Shown: positions 23,502 through 32,219 of the stretch, one piece after another
How positions within the stretch are numbered: the first letter of the stretch is position 1
How the letters are laid out: every line of letters begins with the position of its first letter
Program-made: the position numbers and the translations under genes
Source of the DNA: Erwinia typographi
Lineage (GTDB): Bacteria > Pseudomonadota > Gammaproteobacteria > Enterobacterales > Enterobacteriaceae
Length of the DNA: 64,000 bases
Direction of reading: 5' to 3'
NCBI RefSeq assembly: GCF_000773975.1
Contig: NZ_JRUQ01000006.1
Span: 124,001 to 188,000, forward strand
Notes under the pieces: generated by a model
Databases searched by the model: none
The model's input: only the letters and a program-made list of their open reading frames with translations
What the model was told of the DNA's origin: nothing

Positions 23502-24692
23502 ATGACGCAGGTTCAGCCGAAACACCCCGCAATACGTCTGGAAACCGCACGGCAGGCGCTGGCGGTGGCACAGGAACTGGCCGCCGATTTCCGCCGCGAT
23601 TCCGCGCTGCGCGACCGCGAACGCCAGCTGCCGCATACCGAGTTGCAGCAGTTTTTTGCTTCCGGCCTTGGTGCGATTACCGTGCCGCGAGCCTGGGGCG
23701 GCATCGACATTCCGACCGCCACGCTGGCGGCGATTGTCGCCATTATTAGCGAAGCGGATGCGGCCATCGGTCAGGTGCCGCAAAACCACTATTATGCTCT
23801 GGAAGTGCTGCGCGTTAACGGCAGTGAAGCGCAGCAACGGCGGCTGTTTGCTGAAGTGCTGGCGGGGGTGCATCTTGGCAACGCGCTGGCGGAGTTCAGC
23901 TCCCCGGCCGCGCATCAGCGCACCACCCGGATTGAAGGGCTGCGGCTCAACGGCAACAAGTTTTACGCCACCGGCGCGCTATTTGCCGACCGTATCCCTA
24001 CGGCCGCCCGAGGGGAAGATAATAAAGAACAGCTGGTGTTTGTGCCGCGTCAGCAGCCGGGCGTCAGCGTGATTGATGACTGGAGCGGCTTCGGCCAGCG
24101 CACCACCGGCAGCGGCAGCGTGCAGTTTGTGGATGTGGCCGTCAGTGCTGAGGATGTGGTGCCGTTTCAGACCGCCTTCGAACGGCCCACCACGGTCGGC
24201 CCTTTGGCGCAGATTCTGCACGCGGCTATCGATCAGGGCATCGCCCGCGCCGCCTTTAACGACATGCTGGCCTTCCTGCGCAGCCGCGCGCGACCGTGGC
24301 CGGACAGCGGCGTGGATCGCGCAACGGACGATCCGCTGACGCTGGATCGCACCGGACGCCTTGCCGCTCGTCTTGCGGCTGGCGATGCACTGCTGGAGCT
24401 GGCCGGGGATGCGGTTGACGTTGCCCGCCAGCAGCAAACGGCGGCAAACGTGGCGACGGCGTCTGTCGAAGTGGCGAAGGTCAGGGCGTGGACCACGGAA
24501 ATTGCGCTGGAGGCGGGGAATCTGCTGTTTGAACTTGGCGGCTCCCGCGCCAGCCTGCGCGAGCACAATCTGGATCGCCACTGGCGCAACGCGCGCACCC
24601 ATACGCTGCACGATCCGGTTCGCTGGAAATATCCAGCGATTGGTAACTATCTGCTGAACGGCGTGTTACCGCCGCGCCGGGGGACAATATGA
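23502..24692 (+). CDS. SfnB/DszC-like flavin-dependent oxidoreductase, copy 2
   Basis: A 396-residue paralogue of the preceding gene, sharing IGQVPQNHYYALEV, DDWSGFGQRTTGSGSVQF and HWRNARTHTLHDPVRWK in the same order, so the pair arose by tandem duplication or joint acquisition. The start is 9 bases after the previous stop. Its stop overlaps the next start (ATGA). Both probably use reduced flavin supplied by a reductase that is not encoded here. Confidence 0.82.
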   Translation: MTQVQPKHPAIRLETARQALAVAQELAADFRRDSALRDRERQLPHTELQQFFASGLGAITVPRAWGGIDIPTATLAAIVAIISEADAAIGQVPQNHYYALEVLRVNGSEAQQRRLFAEVLAGVHLGNALAEFSSPAAHQRTTRIEGLRLNGNKFYATGALFADRIPTAARGEDNKEQLVFVPRQQPGVSVIDDWSGFGQRTTGSGSVQFVDVAVSAEDVVPFQTAFERPTTVGPLAQILHAAIDQGIARAAFNDMLAFLRSRARPWPDSGVDRATDDPLTLDRTGRLAARLAAGDALLELAGDAVDVARQQQTAANVATASVEVAKVRAWTTEIALEAGNLLFELGGSRASLREHNLDRHWRNARTHTLHDPVRWKYPAIGNYLLNGVLPPRRGTI

Positions 24693-26050
24693 GCCAGAAG
24701 CAGATCCTGCTCAACGCCTTCAATATGAACTGCGTGGGGCATATTCATCACGGCATGTGGACGCATCCACAGGATCGTTCCGTCGATTTCAATTCGCTGA
24801 GCTACTGGACCGGGCTGGCGCAGCTGCTGGAGCGCGGCCTGTTCGACGGCATTTTTATCGCCGATATTCTCGGGGTCTACGATGTGTATCAGCAGGGGAT
24901 TAACCTGACGGCCAGCGAGTCGATTCAGCTGCCGGTCAACGATCCGCTGATGCTGGTTTCCGCGATGGCGGGGGTAACGCAGCATCTGGGCTTTGGCGTC
25001 ACGGCTAATCTCAGTTACGAAGCTCCCTATCCCTTTGCGCGTCGTCTTTCCACGCTCGATCACCTGACCGGGGGGCGGATTGGCTGGAACATCGTCACTG
25101 GCTATCTCGACAGCGCCGCACGCGCCATGGGGCAACGTCAATTGCTGGCTCACGACCGACGCTACGATCAGGCCGATGAGTTTCTCGATGTGGTGTATCA
25201 GCTGTGGGAAGGCAGCTGGCAGGATGATGCGCTGGTGGTGGATCGTCAGCAGCGGCTGTACGCCGATGCGCAAAAAATTCATCAGGTGAACCATCAGGGC
25301 GAGTTTTATCAGGTGCAGGGTTATCACCTCAGCAGCCCGTCGCCACAGCGTACGCCCTTGCTGTTTCAGGCAGGCAGTTCAGCGCGCGGGATTCAGTTCG
25401 CGGCGCGCCATGCCGAATGCAGCTTCGTCAACGCCAGTTCACCGGCCGCCATGCGTCAGCAAACCCAGCGTTTGCGACAGGCTGCGCTGGATGCGGGACG
25501 GCGCGCGGACGATCTGCGCATCTTTATGGGCGTCAGCGTGATTGTGGCGCCCAGCGAACGCGAGGCGCAGGAGAAGCATCGTAGCTATCTCGAATACGCC
25601 AGCCCGGAAGCGGGCATCGCCCATTTTTCCAGTTCGATCGGCATGGATTTGGCCGCCTTCGATCTCGATGAACCGATTGTCAGCGGTGACACGCGGGCGA
25701 TTGAGTCGGTCAGTAAAGCCTTCAGCAGCTGGACGCGTCGGCGCTTGCTGGAACAGCACGCGATGGGTAGCCGTTATCCGCTGCTGGTGGGCAACCCGTC
25801 ACAGGTTGCCGACGCGCTGATTAACTGGATCGACGAGGGCGACATTGATGGCTTTAACCTGACGCGGATTCTCAATCCGCAAAGCTATCGCGACTTTATC
25901 GATCTGGTGGTGCCGGAGCTACAGCAGCGCGGGCGCTATAAAACCGCCTATCAGCCGGGCTCATTACGTAAAAAGATCTTTCAGCAACAGGATCGCCTGC
26001 CTGAACGCCATCCGGCGGCGCGCTGGCGACCTGCGGCCACGCTTCGTTAA
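24689..26050 (+). CDS. LLM-class flavin-dependent monooxygenase (NtaA/SnaA/DszA family)
   Basis: A 453-residue bacterial luciferase-fold monooxygenase. It carries NAFNMNCVGHIHHGMWTHP, the FMN-phosphate region RLSTLDHLTGGRIGWNIVTG, and LLFQAGSSARGIQFAA, all typical of DszA/NtaA enzymes that cleave C-S or C-N bonds with FMNH2 and O2. The start follows CCGGGGGACAAT and overlaps the preceding stop. Combined with SfnB/DszC-like partners and a Met-type importer it suggests oxidation and desulfurisation of an imported thioether. The actual substrate is not evident. Confidence 0.85.
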   Translation: MSQKQILLNAFNMNCVGHIHHGMWTHPQDRSVDFNSLSYWTGLAQLLERGLFDGIFIADILGVYDVYQQGINLTASESIQLPVNDPLMLVSAMAGVTQHLGFGVTANLSYEAPYPFARRLSTLDHLTGGRIGWNIVTGYLDSAARAMGQRQLLAHDRRYDQADEFLDVVYQLWEGSWQDDALVVDRQQRLYADAQKIHQVNHQGEFYQVQGYHLSSPSPQRTPLLFQAGSSARGIQFAARHAECSFVNASSPAAMRQQTQRLRQAALDAGRRADDLRIFMGVSVIVAPSEREAQEKHRSYLEYASPEAGIAHFSSSIGMDLAAFDLDEPIVSGDTRAIESVSKAFSSWTRRRLLEQHAMGSRYPLLVGNPSQVADALINWIDEGDIDGFNLTRILNPQSYRDFIDLVVPELQQRGRYKTAYQPGSLRKKIFQQQDRLPERHPAARWRPAATLR

Positions 26051-26073
26051 TCCATTTACCTTTGGGAATGACT

Positions 26074-26871
26074 ATGAAAATTGCATTAAAACTGACTGCC
26101 GCGCTGCTGGCACTGAGCACGATGGCGAGCGCCGCCGACTATAGCGGGCCGCTAAAAGTGGGCACTACCGCGGCCTTCGCGCCGCCGCTGGAAACCGCCG
26201 TCGCCGAAGCGAAAAAGCAGGGGCTGGAGGTGCAACTGGTGGAGTTCACCGACTGGACCGCACCGAACGTCAGCGTGGAAAACGGGGATATCGACGTCAA
26301 TTTGTTCCAGCACAAACCCTTCCTTGAGAACGCCAATAAAGAAGGGGGCTTCCACCTGGTGCCCTACGCACCGGCGATCATTAATAACATCGGCTTGTAT
26401 TCGAAAAAGCACAGCGCGATTGACCAGATTCCGCAGGGTGGCACCGTGGCGATTGCTAACGATCCGATTAACGGCGCGCGCGGTCTGCTGCTGTTGCAGA
26501 AAGCCGGTCTGATTACCCTGAAACCCGGCGTCGGCCTGAAAGCCACCGTTGACGACATCGCCAGCAATCCGAAAGATCTTAAGATCATCGAAGTGGAAGC
26601 GGTGCAGCTGTCGCGTTCGCTGGATGAGGTCGATCTGGCGCAGGGCTATCCTCACTATCTGCGTCTGGCGAAAACCATCGATCCGGAAAAAGCGCTGCTG
26701 TTTGATGGGCTGGAGCATCCGGAATATGTGATTCAGTTTGTGGTACGCGACGGGCATCAGGACGATCCGCGCCTGGCGAAGTTCGTTGATATCTATCAGC
26801 ATTCGCCGGTGGTCCGCGCCAAACTGGATAGCTTTTACGGCAAACTGTATCAGCCGGGCTGGAGCCAGTAG
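26074..26871 (+). CDS. MetQ/NlpA-type substrate-binding protein
   Basis: A 265-residue periplasmic binding protein of the NlpA (MetQ) family. The ATG at 26074 is preferred over two earlier in-frame ATG codons because GGGA lies 7 bases upstream. Residues 1-21 form a signal peptide ending in ASA; there is no lipobox cysteine, unlike E. coli MetQ, so the protein should be soluble in the periplasm. Family segments are LKVGTTAAFAPPLE, GDIDVNLFQHKPFL and VAIANDPINGARGLLLL. It is followed after 2 bases by its ATPase gene. Confidence 0.87.
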   Translation: MKIALKLTAALLALSTMASAADYSGPLKVGTTAAFAPPLETAVAEAKKQGLEVQLVEFTDWTAPNVSVENGDIDVNLFQHKPFLENANKEGGFHLVPYAPAIINNIGLYSKKHSAIDQIPQGGTVAIANDPINGARGLLLLQKAGLITLKPGVGLKATVDDIASNPKDLKIIEVEAVQLSRSLDEVDLAQGYPHYLRLAKTIDPEKALLFDGLEHPEYVIQFVVRDGHQDDPRLAKFVDIYQHSPVVRAKLDSFYGKLYQPGWSQ

Positions 26872-26873
26872 TT

Positions 26874-27974
26874 ATGTCGAGCCTGACGTTGTCCACCGAA
26901 CAGGATGCGCTGTTTGAGCCTGCGCGGGAAGGCGCTGGCCCGGTACATGTGCAGATTCATGGCTTGAGTAAACGCTACGCCGGGCAGCAGCAGGAGGCGT
27001 TGAAAAACGTCGATTTGCAGGTCAGACGCGGCGAGATCTTTGGCATTATCGGACGCAGCGGCGCCGGTAAATCTACGCTGATCCGCTGTCTTAACCGGCT
27101 GGAAGCGCCGACTGCCGGGCAGGTAGTCATTGACGGCATTGACATTGGCACGCTCACCGAGGGGCAACTGGTGCAGTGGCGACGCCGCACCGGCATGATT
27201 TTCCAGCACTTCAATCTGCTGTCGGCGAAGACGGTGCGCGAAAACATTGAGCTGCCGATGAAGGTCGCCGGTGTGCCAAAGGCACAACGTCAGCGCAAGG
27301 TGGATGAGCTGCTGGCGCTGGTCGGACTGGAGCCGCGCCAACATGCCTGGCCCTCTCAGCTGTCCGGCGGGCAGAAACAGCGCGTCGGCATTGCGCGCGC
27401 GCTGGTGCACGACCCGGAACTGCTGCTGTGTGATGAAGCGACTTCAGCGCTTGACCCGGAAACCACCCGTGCCATTCTTGCGCTGCTGAAGAAGATTAAT
27501 CAGCAGCGCCATATCACTATCGTGCTGATCACCCATGAAATGGATGTGGTGCACGATCTTTGTCATCAGGTGGCCGTTATCGATCGGGGTGAAATCATCG
27601 AGCGCGGCCCGGTGTGGCAGGTGCACAGCGACCCGCAGCTGGAGACCACGCGTCAGCTGCTTAACCCGCAGCATCAGGCGCTGCCGGAAAATATTGTGCC
27701 GCTGTTAACCCCGATGCGTCAGGACGCGGCGTCTCGCCTGCTGGTGCGGCTGCGCTATACCGGGCAGGGCGCGTTACCGGATATCGGCGCGCTGAGTCAG
27801 CGCGTGGCGGGAGAGGTAACGCTGCTGTTCAGCGCAATCGCCTGGGTAGAGGGCAAGCCCACCGGCCAGCTGCTTTTGCTGCTGGACGCGCGGCACCACG
27901 CCGATGACGCACGGCAGGCTCTGACGGGGATTGCCGACCAACTGGAGATTGCAGGTTATGTCACTGGCTATTGA
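26874..27974 (+). CDS. Methionine-type ABC importer ATP-binding protein (MetN-like)
   Basis: A 366-residue ATPase with Walker A GRSGAGKST, signature LSGGQKQRVGIARAL and Walker B LLLCDEATSALD. The C-terminal NIL/ACT-like domain (about residues 280-366) marks it as MetN type, where it allows feedback inhibition by internal substrate. The N-terminus is about 25 residues longer than E. coli MetN. The permease start lies inside its 3' end (overlap of 17 bases), so the complex is translationally coupled. Confidence 0.88.
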   Translation: MSSLTLSTEQDALFEPAREGAGPVHVQIHGLSKRYAGQQQEALKNVDLQVRRGEIFGIIGRSGAGKSTLIRCLNRLEAPTAGQVVIDGIDIGTLTEGQLVQWRRRTGMIFQHFNLLSAKTVRENIELPMKVAGVPKAQRQRKVDELLALVGLEPRQHAWPSQLSGGQKQRVGIARALVHDPELLLCDEATSALDPETTRAILALLKKINQQRHITIVLITHEMDVVHDLCHQVAVIDRGEIIERGPVWQVHSDPQLETTRQLLNPQHQALPENIVPLLTPMRQDAASRLLVRLRYTGQGALPDIGALSQRVAGEVTLLFSAIAWVEGKPTGQLLLLLDARHHADDARQALTGIADQLEIAGYVTGY

Positions 27975-28608
27975 TCGTTTATGGACCGGATTGCTGGATA
28001 CGCTGCTGATGGTGGGCGTATCGTCCTTGTTCGCGCTGGCGCTGGGCCTGCCGATGGCAGTGATTCTGGTGGTCACCGGGCGTGGCGATCTGTTTCCCAG
28101 TCCACTGCTGAATCGCCTGCTCGGCTGGCTGGTGAACCTGTTTCGCTCCATTCCATTTTTGATTCTGATGGTGGCGCTGATCCCCTTTACCCGCTGGGTG
28201 GTAGGCACCACCTATGGCGTATGGGCGGCGACGGTGCCGTTGACGCTGGCAGCGACGCCGTTTTTCGCCCGCATTGCTGAAGTCAGCCTGCGCGAGGTGG
28301 ACAAAGGGCTGACCGAAGCGGCGCAGGCGATGGGCTTTCAGCGCTGGCACATTGTCTGGCATGTGCTGTTGCCGGAAGCGCGGCCTGGCATTGTCAGCGG
28401 CTTTACCATTACGCTGGTGACGATGATCAACGCCTCGGCGATGGCGGGGGCGATTGGCGCGGGTGGGTTAGGCGATCTCGCCTATCGTTACGGCTATCAG
28501 CGTTTTGATATGCAGGTGATGCTGACGGTGATCGTGGTGCTGGTGGCACTGGTTACCCTGCTGCAGTTCTTTGGCGACCGCCTGTCGCGGCGGCTCAACC
28601 ACCGTTAA
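27958..28608 (+). CDS. Methionine-type ABC importer permease (MetI-like)
   Basis: A 216-residue inner-membrane permease (MetI 217) with five hydrophobic segments. The coupling motif that contacts the ATPase is EAAQAMGFQRWHIVWHVLLPEA. The ATG at 27958 (MSLAIDRLWTGLLDT) is chosen over an upstream in-frame ATG because of family length. It is the last gene of the operon, ending 58 bases before the convergent sbcB stop. Confidence 0.88.
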   Translation: MSLAIDRLWTGLLDTLLMVGVSSLFALALGLPMAVILVVTGRGDLFPSPLLNRLLGWLVNLFRSIPFLILMVALIPFTRWVVGTTYGVWAATVPLTLAATPFFARIAEVSLREVDKGLTEAAQAMGFQRWHIVWHVLLPEARPGIVSGFTITLVTMINASAMAGAIGAGGLGDLAYRYGYQRFDMQVMLTVIVVLVALVTLLQFFGDRLSRRLNHR

Positions 28609-28613
28609 CTCCG

Positions 28614-28634
28614 GGCGGGCAGCCGCTGCCCGCC
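28614..28634. terminator. G+C-rich hairpin between convergent metI-like and sbcB genes
   Basis: A 9-bp perfect stem GGCGGGCAG / CTGCCCGCC with a CCG loop, extended by CTCCGG/CCGGAG outside. No T-run follows on either strand, so termination is inferred only from position. Confidence 0.45.
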
Positions 28635-28666
28635 AGCCGGAGCCGGTCATGTTGCTCAGCGCAAAA

Positions 28667-30094
28667 CTAAGAAACCAGCTCCCGCGCATAGTCGAACAGC
28701 GCCTTCAGCTGGCCCAGCTTCGCCCGATCGCCCTCATACTGATTCAGCAGCATCTCCAGCTCCTGAACATAGCTCTGTACCCGCTCAGGATTCAGCACGG
28801 CGCGACGGTGTTCCAGCCAGCGCTTCTGCTCGGCTTCATCCAGCGTCCCGGGGAAGTTACGGGCACGATAGCGGAACAGCAGTTTATCAATGCGGGCATC
28901 GTTGAACGTCAGATCGAGGGCGGGCAGATTCTCAGGGATCGTTTGCTGGATGATATTCATCGCCGTGCGATCGGCATCGCTGAAGAACCCGTCGTACAGC
29001 TGGGCATCGACATCGTCCGAAGCCTTAAACGGTTCCGCTTCGGCATACAGCGCCACCACCTTTTCACGGATTTCAGGATGCTGCCGCAGCAGGGCAAGGT
29101 TATCCAGGCTGCGCTGACGATCGATTCCCAGCCGTTCAGCATCTTCCGGGCGTAGGGTATTAGCGGGAGCGACTACCGGGCACTTATTAATGTGCATCAG
29201 TTTTAGCGGCACCGGCGAGTTATCACCCAGCTCATCACGGCGGGTGTAGAGACGCTCGCGCAGGCTATCCGCATCCAGTTCCAGCAGCGGAGTGATATCC
29301 CCGGCTAAATCGCAGGTAATCAGCGCATTTTTGTTCACCGGGTGCCAGGCCAGCGGTGCGATCCAGCTGGTGTTTCCACGAAATGCGCCAAACATGCCGG
29401 AAATATGCACCAGCGGCTTCATCTGCGGGATATCAATCAGCGCGGTGATTTTGTTTTTGTTGCGGTGAGTAAACAAAAAATCATACAGGCGCGGCTGCTT
29501 CTCTTTCACCAGCTTTGCCATGGCGATAGTGGCATATACGTCAGCCATCGCGTCATGGGCGTTTTCATGCGCCACGCCGTTGGCTTTGGTCAGATGCTCA
29601 AGCCGGAAACTGGGAAAACCGTCGTCGTTTTCCGGCCACTCGATGCCTTCCGGACGCAGGGCGTAGCAGGCGCGCATGACGTCCAGCAAATCCCAGCGGC
29701 TGTTGCCGTTCTGCCAGCTCCAGCCGTAGGGATCGTAAAAGTTTCGGTAAAGCAGATTGCGCGTCACCTCATCATCGAAGCGCACATTGTTATAGCCCAC
29801 GATACAGGTGCCTGGCTCGCTGAACAGCGCATGGATTCGCCTGGTGAAATCCACTTCGTTCATGCCTTTTGCCAGCGCCAGCTGTGGCGTGATGCCGGTA
29901 ATCATCACCGCCTCAGGCTGCGGCAGATAATCATCCGCTGGCTGACAGTAGAACACCTCAGGCTCACCAATGATGTTGAAATCCATATCGGTACGAACGC
30001 CGGCAAACTGCGCAGGGCGATCCAGCGACGGGCTTTTGCCGAAGGTTTCGTAATCGTGGAAGAGGAATGTTGGCTGTACTGGCTTGTCTTTCAC
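28667..30094 (-). CDS. sbcB: Exodeoxyribonuclease I
   Basis: ExoI (475 residues) degrades single-stranded DNA 3' to 5'. DnaQ-fold motifs are visible: FLFHDYETFG near the N-terminus (catalytic Asp-Glu), YNNVRFDDEV, and AHDAMADVYATIAMA with the ExoIII His-Asp. The start is GTG at 30094. The first ~15 codons encode the same peptide as, but differ at many bases from, a relic at 32220-32276. I infer that an integrated element supplied the present 5' end and promoter. The rest of the gene appears native and intact. Confidence 0.95.
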   Translation of the reverse strand: MKDKPVQPTFLFHDYETFGKSPSLDRPAQFAGVRTDMDFNIIGEPEVFYCQPADDYLPQPEAVMITGITPQLALAKGMNEVDFTRRIHALFSEPGTCIVGYNNVRFDDEVTRNLLYRNFYDPYGWSWQNGNSRWDLLDVMRACYALRPEGIEWPENDDGFPSFRLEHLTKANGVAHENAHDAMADVYATIAMAKLVKEKQPRLYDFLFTHRNKNKITALIDIPQMKPLVHISGMFGAFRGNTSWIAPLAWHPVNKNALITCDLAGDITPLLELDADSLRERLYTRRDELGDNSPVPLKLMHINKCPVVAPANTLRPEDAERLGIDRQRSLDNLALLRQHPEIREKVVALYAEAEPFKASDDVDAQLYDGFFSDADRTAMNIIQQTIPENLPALDLTFNDARIDKLLFRYRARNFPGTLDEAEQKRWLEHRRAVLNPERVQSYVQELEMLLNQYEGDRAKLGQLKALFDYARELVS

Positions 30095-30275
30095 TGTATG
30101 TAATTGCCCACGGTTGATGATTTAACTATATGTTTTAATTGAATTAGTTGATTGTTTGTGGCTGTCTGAGGTTCTGATTGCCCATCATTGTTTAGTGATG
30201 TATTCGTTAGCACATGGCGCACCGTGTACAGGGTGAGTACATAAGCACAGAATCTTTTGAGTACAAAATATTAGT

Positions 30276-30830
30276 ATGGCTATCAGCGGCACAAAGCTTC
30301 GTTCTATCTATGGTAAACCATATTCGAGTCCACCTGAAATAACTGATTCAGACGGGCTGGCAGTCAGGATCGCGCTTCAGATACAGGTGGCAGGGAAAGC
30401 AGCACCGTATCGGTATCGGCAGGTATCCTGCAATATCACTTCGTGAATCGAGGGACAGGGAGCTTTGCCTGGCTGTAAAAGGGGCGTTTGACCAGGAGGA
30501 AGGTTTATGGATAGTGACGGCAGAGAAAAGCAAAACACGGAGAATGATCCGCCGTCCGATCTTCAAAACTATAGGGCTATTCCTGGATAAAGCTGTAATG
30601 ACATATAGCGATGTGCTTTTCCCAGACCCTAATCTTAAGATGCCAATGACGATAGCGGGAGCTAATCGTGATCCTGGCAGGATCAAGAATTCTGTAGCAT
30701 TTGGAGAATTCACCGCTTATGACTTCAGGCGTACCCTTGCTACCAGACTGCCAGAGTAAGGTCTAGCCCCGCGCGTCATTGAAAAAATTTCTGGGGTATG
30801 AATTGGGAGAGGGGAAATTGAATTCATTTC
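30276..30830 (+). pseudogene. P4-type tyrosine recombinase (integrase) remnant
   Basis: The N-terminal DUF4102-type start MAISGTKLRSIYGKPYSSPP and ITDSDGLAVRI is in one frame. A shift near 30370 continues the homology as YRWQGKQ...IGIGRYPAISLRES. A large internal part is missing, then the C-terminal catalytic region appears (AEKSKTRRMIRRPIF, MTYSDVLFPD, and FTAYDFRRTLATRL with the box II Arg). An in-frame stop at 30757 precedes GLAPRVIEK, and a further shift gives LGYELGEGKLN. So the gene has at least one deletion, two frame changes and a stop. It cannot make an active recombinase. Confidence 0.82.
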
Positions 30831-30840
30831 CTATGTGTGA

Positions 30841-30862
30841 AGAGGGGATGGGCATCCCCTCT
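30841..30862. terminator. Perfect hairpin downstream of the GH19 pair
   Basis: A 10-bp perfect inverted repeat (AGAGGGGATG / CATCCCCTCT, 2-nt centre) lies 12 bases beyond the stop of the minus-strand pair. No T-run follows on the minus strand, so it may protect the 3' end or act as a weak terminator. Confidence 0.45.
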
Positions 30863-30874
30863 GCTACGAAAAAA

Positions 30875-31219
30875 TCAAAGGTCTGCGTACTCCAGAATAT
30901 CTTCTCCCATCAGTGTACAATCGATTGCCGAATAGTAAGTGAGGCGCATCCTGTATTTTCCCTTGTAGATATATCCCCATGTTTCCAGGACATCAAAGGT
31001 TTGGGAAGCATTCTGAGGGTTTTTAATTTGTGGACGAGGGGTCACTTTATCATCAATAGATATTCTGTCATCGTTATCACGGTAGAATGAAAGAAGCTTT
31101 TTCGCATCTCTGAGGGCACTATCTTTACATGTCATTGAAGATTTATTGGTAGCCGCGAATGAGCTGAAAGCCGTTAACATGACCATTGAGGCCACAATTA
31201 TTTTTAGTTTGATCATCAT
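30875..31219 (-). CDS. Small exported protein, candidate immunity protein to the GH19 enzyme
   Basis: A 114-residue protein that I do not recognise by family. Residues 1-23 form a clear Sec signal peptide (basic start, hydrophobic core, ending SSFAA). The mature part has just two cysteines (Cys31 and Cys101), which could form a disulfide in the periplasm. The start overlaps the GH19 stop by one base (TAATG), so the two are translationally coupled in the order enzyme then partner. A periplasmic partner directly behind a peptidoglycan hydrolase is the usual layout of effector and immunity genes. This role is inferred only from context. Confidence 0.6.
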   Translation of the reverse strand: MMIKLKIIVASMVMLTAFSSFAATNKSSMTCKDSALRDAKKLLSFYRDNDDRISIDDKVTPRPQIKNPQNASQTFDVLETWGYIYKGKYRMRLTYYSAIDCTLMGEDILEYADL

Positions 31220-31797
31220 TATATACCCATTTCTTTTTTTATGCGGTCAAGGGCCAGTTTTCTTTGTGAAAGGCCGTTATAACCCCCATTAACAATGTAT
31301 GTAACAGCCTGCAAATCATCTTTGTCAGCATGCGGATTAACAAAACGCCTTCGCCAAAATTCACAGGCCGTTTTCACTGCTATATTCGGGTCTTCAGCTA
31401 CCGAACTGGGATGGTTGACAAGGTCCTCATGGAGAATTTTTCCATACCTGTCATAATTTTCCCTTCCTGTAAGGTGTAGCATTCCACGTCCAATATATTT
31501 AGGTCCATCGCCGGGAAATTTATTACCTACCATGCGTCCCGTTCTGGTGTCAGGTTCGTACTCCTTACCACCATTTCTCGCATGCTCAGTAAGTGCAGAA
31601 AAATTAGCTGTTTCAACACAAGCCTGGGCAAGGAAATGAGCAATCCTGAGATCAGTATTAATATCATAGAAAGAAAACCAGCGATTGATAGGTGAGGCAA
31701 GCGCACCCATGTTACGTCTTTGTGAGTTAAGGAGGCTTTTATTACTCAGGTAGTGTTGAGATATTTTCCATAAAAAGCTGGGGGTTATGTTAAGCAT
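31219..31797 (-). CDS. GH19 chitinase/lysozyme-like peptidoglycan hydrolase
   Basis: A 192-residue glycoside hydrolase family 19 domain, the size of phage endolysins and free-standing antibacterial effectors. HFLAQACVETANF contains the expected catalytic acid Glu62, with Glu71 a candidate for the second acid; DGPKYIGRGMLHLTGRENYDRYG is the conserved substrate-cleft region. No signal peptide is seen, so delivery would need a holin, lysis, or a secretion system such as type VI. The ATG at 31797 is preferred over one 23 codons upstream because it follows AAGGGA and begins at the domain. It lies in the decayed element, with a coupled exported partner behind it. Confidence 0.78.
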   Translation of the reverse strand: MLNITPSFLWKISQHYLSNKSLLNSQRRNMGALASPINRWFSFYDINTDLRIAHFLAQACVETANFSALTEHARNGGKEYEPDTRTGRMVGNKFPGDGPKYIGRGMLHLTGRENYDRYGKILHEDLVNHPSSVAEDPNIAVKTACEFWRRRFVNPHADKDDLQAVTYIVNGGYNGLSQRKLALDRIKKEMGI

Positions 31798-32219
31798 AGT
31801 AATAAATCCCTTTTTTATGAGCTGCGTCAGACCTTTTAAACCGCAGACGAATTGATAAGCAGACATAATGAAACTTTATCTTAACCAAGATCACGAAAAA
31901 TAAAAAGTAGACTTTGGCCCAAAATTGGCTCATTGCCCCTCTAAAATGGGGCTTTATACGCATGCACCAACAACACATTCCAAACCTCGCCAACCAGCGG
32001 GTTTTTGCTTTCTGCGCAACAGATAAGCTGCCTGACGAATTGAACCGCATAGCTGAGCACCCATGTTGTGAAACAGGCTGCTTTTCGTTGTGGTGAACAC
32101 GGGATATGGGCGAGATTCGGACGATTAGAAATATCACAGTGGAACTGACCAAACGAATAAGGCCGGTAATTCTGAGTCAGAAGCGCGTCCCGGCTAAGTG
32201 ATATCTTTTATATTGTTGA
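31798..32219. other. A+T-rich stretch without a recognised gene
   Basis: About 420 bases between the GH19 gene and the right border of the element. Short frames exist on both strands (for example 31914-32096 plus, 31790-32152 minus), but they have no recognised motif and no convincing ribosome site. It probably holds the promoter of the GH19 pair and decayed element sequence. Confidence 0.5.

Noticed and set aside
30507-30759. Short plus-strand frame that could be annotated as a hypothetical gene
   Set aside because: It is the C-terminal piece of the decayed integrase and has no start region of its own.
31790-32152. Minus-strand 120-codon frame overlapping the GH19 gene start
   Set aside because: Overlaps the better supported GH19 frame, has no recognised motif and a composition like random A+T-rich DNA.
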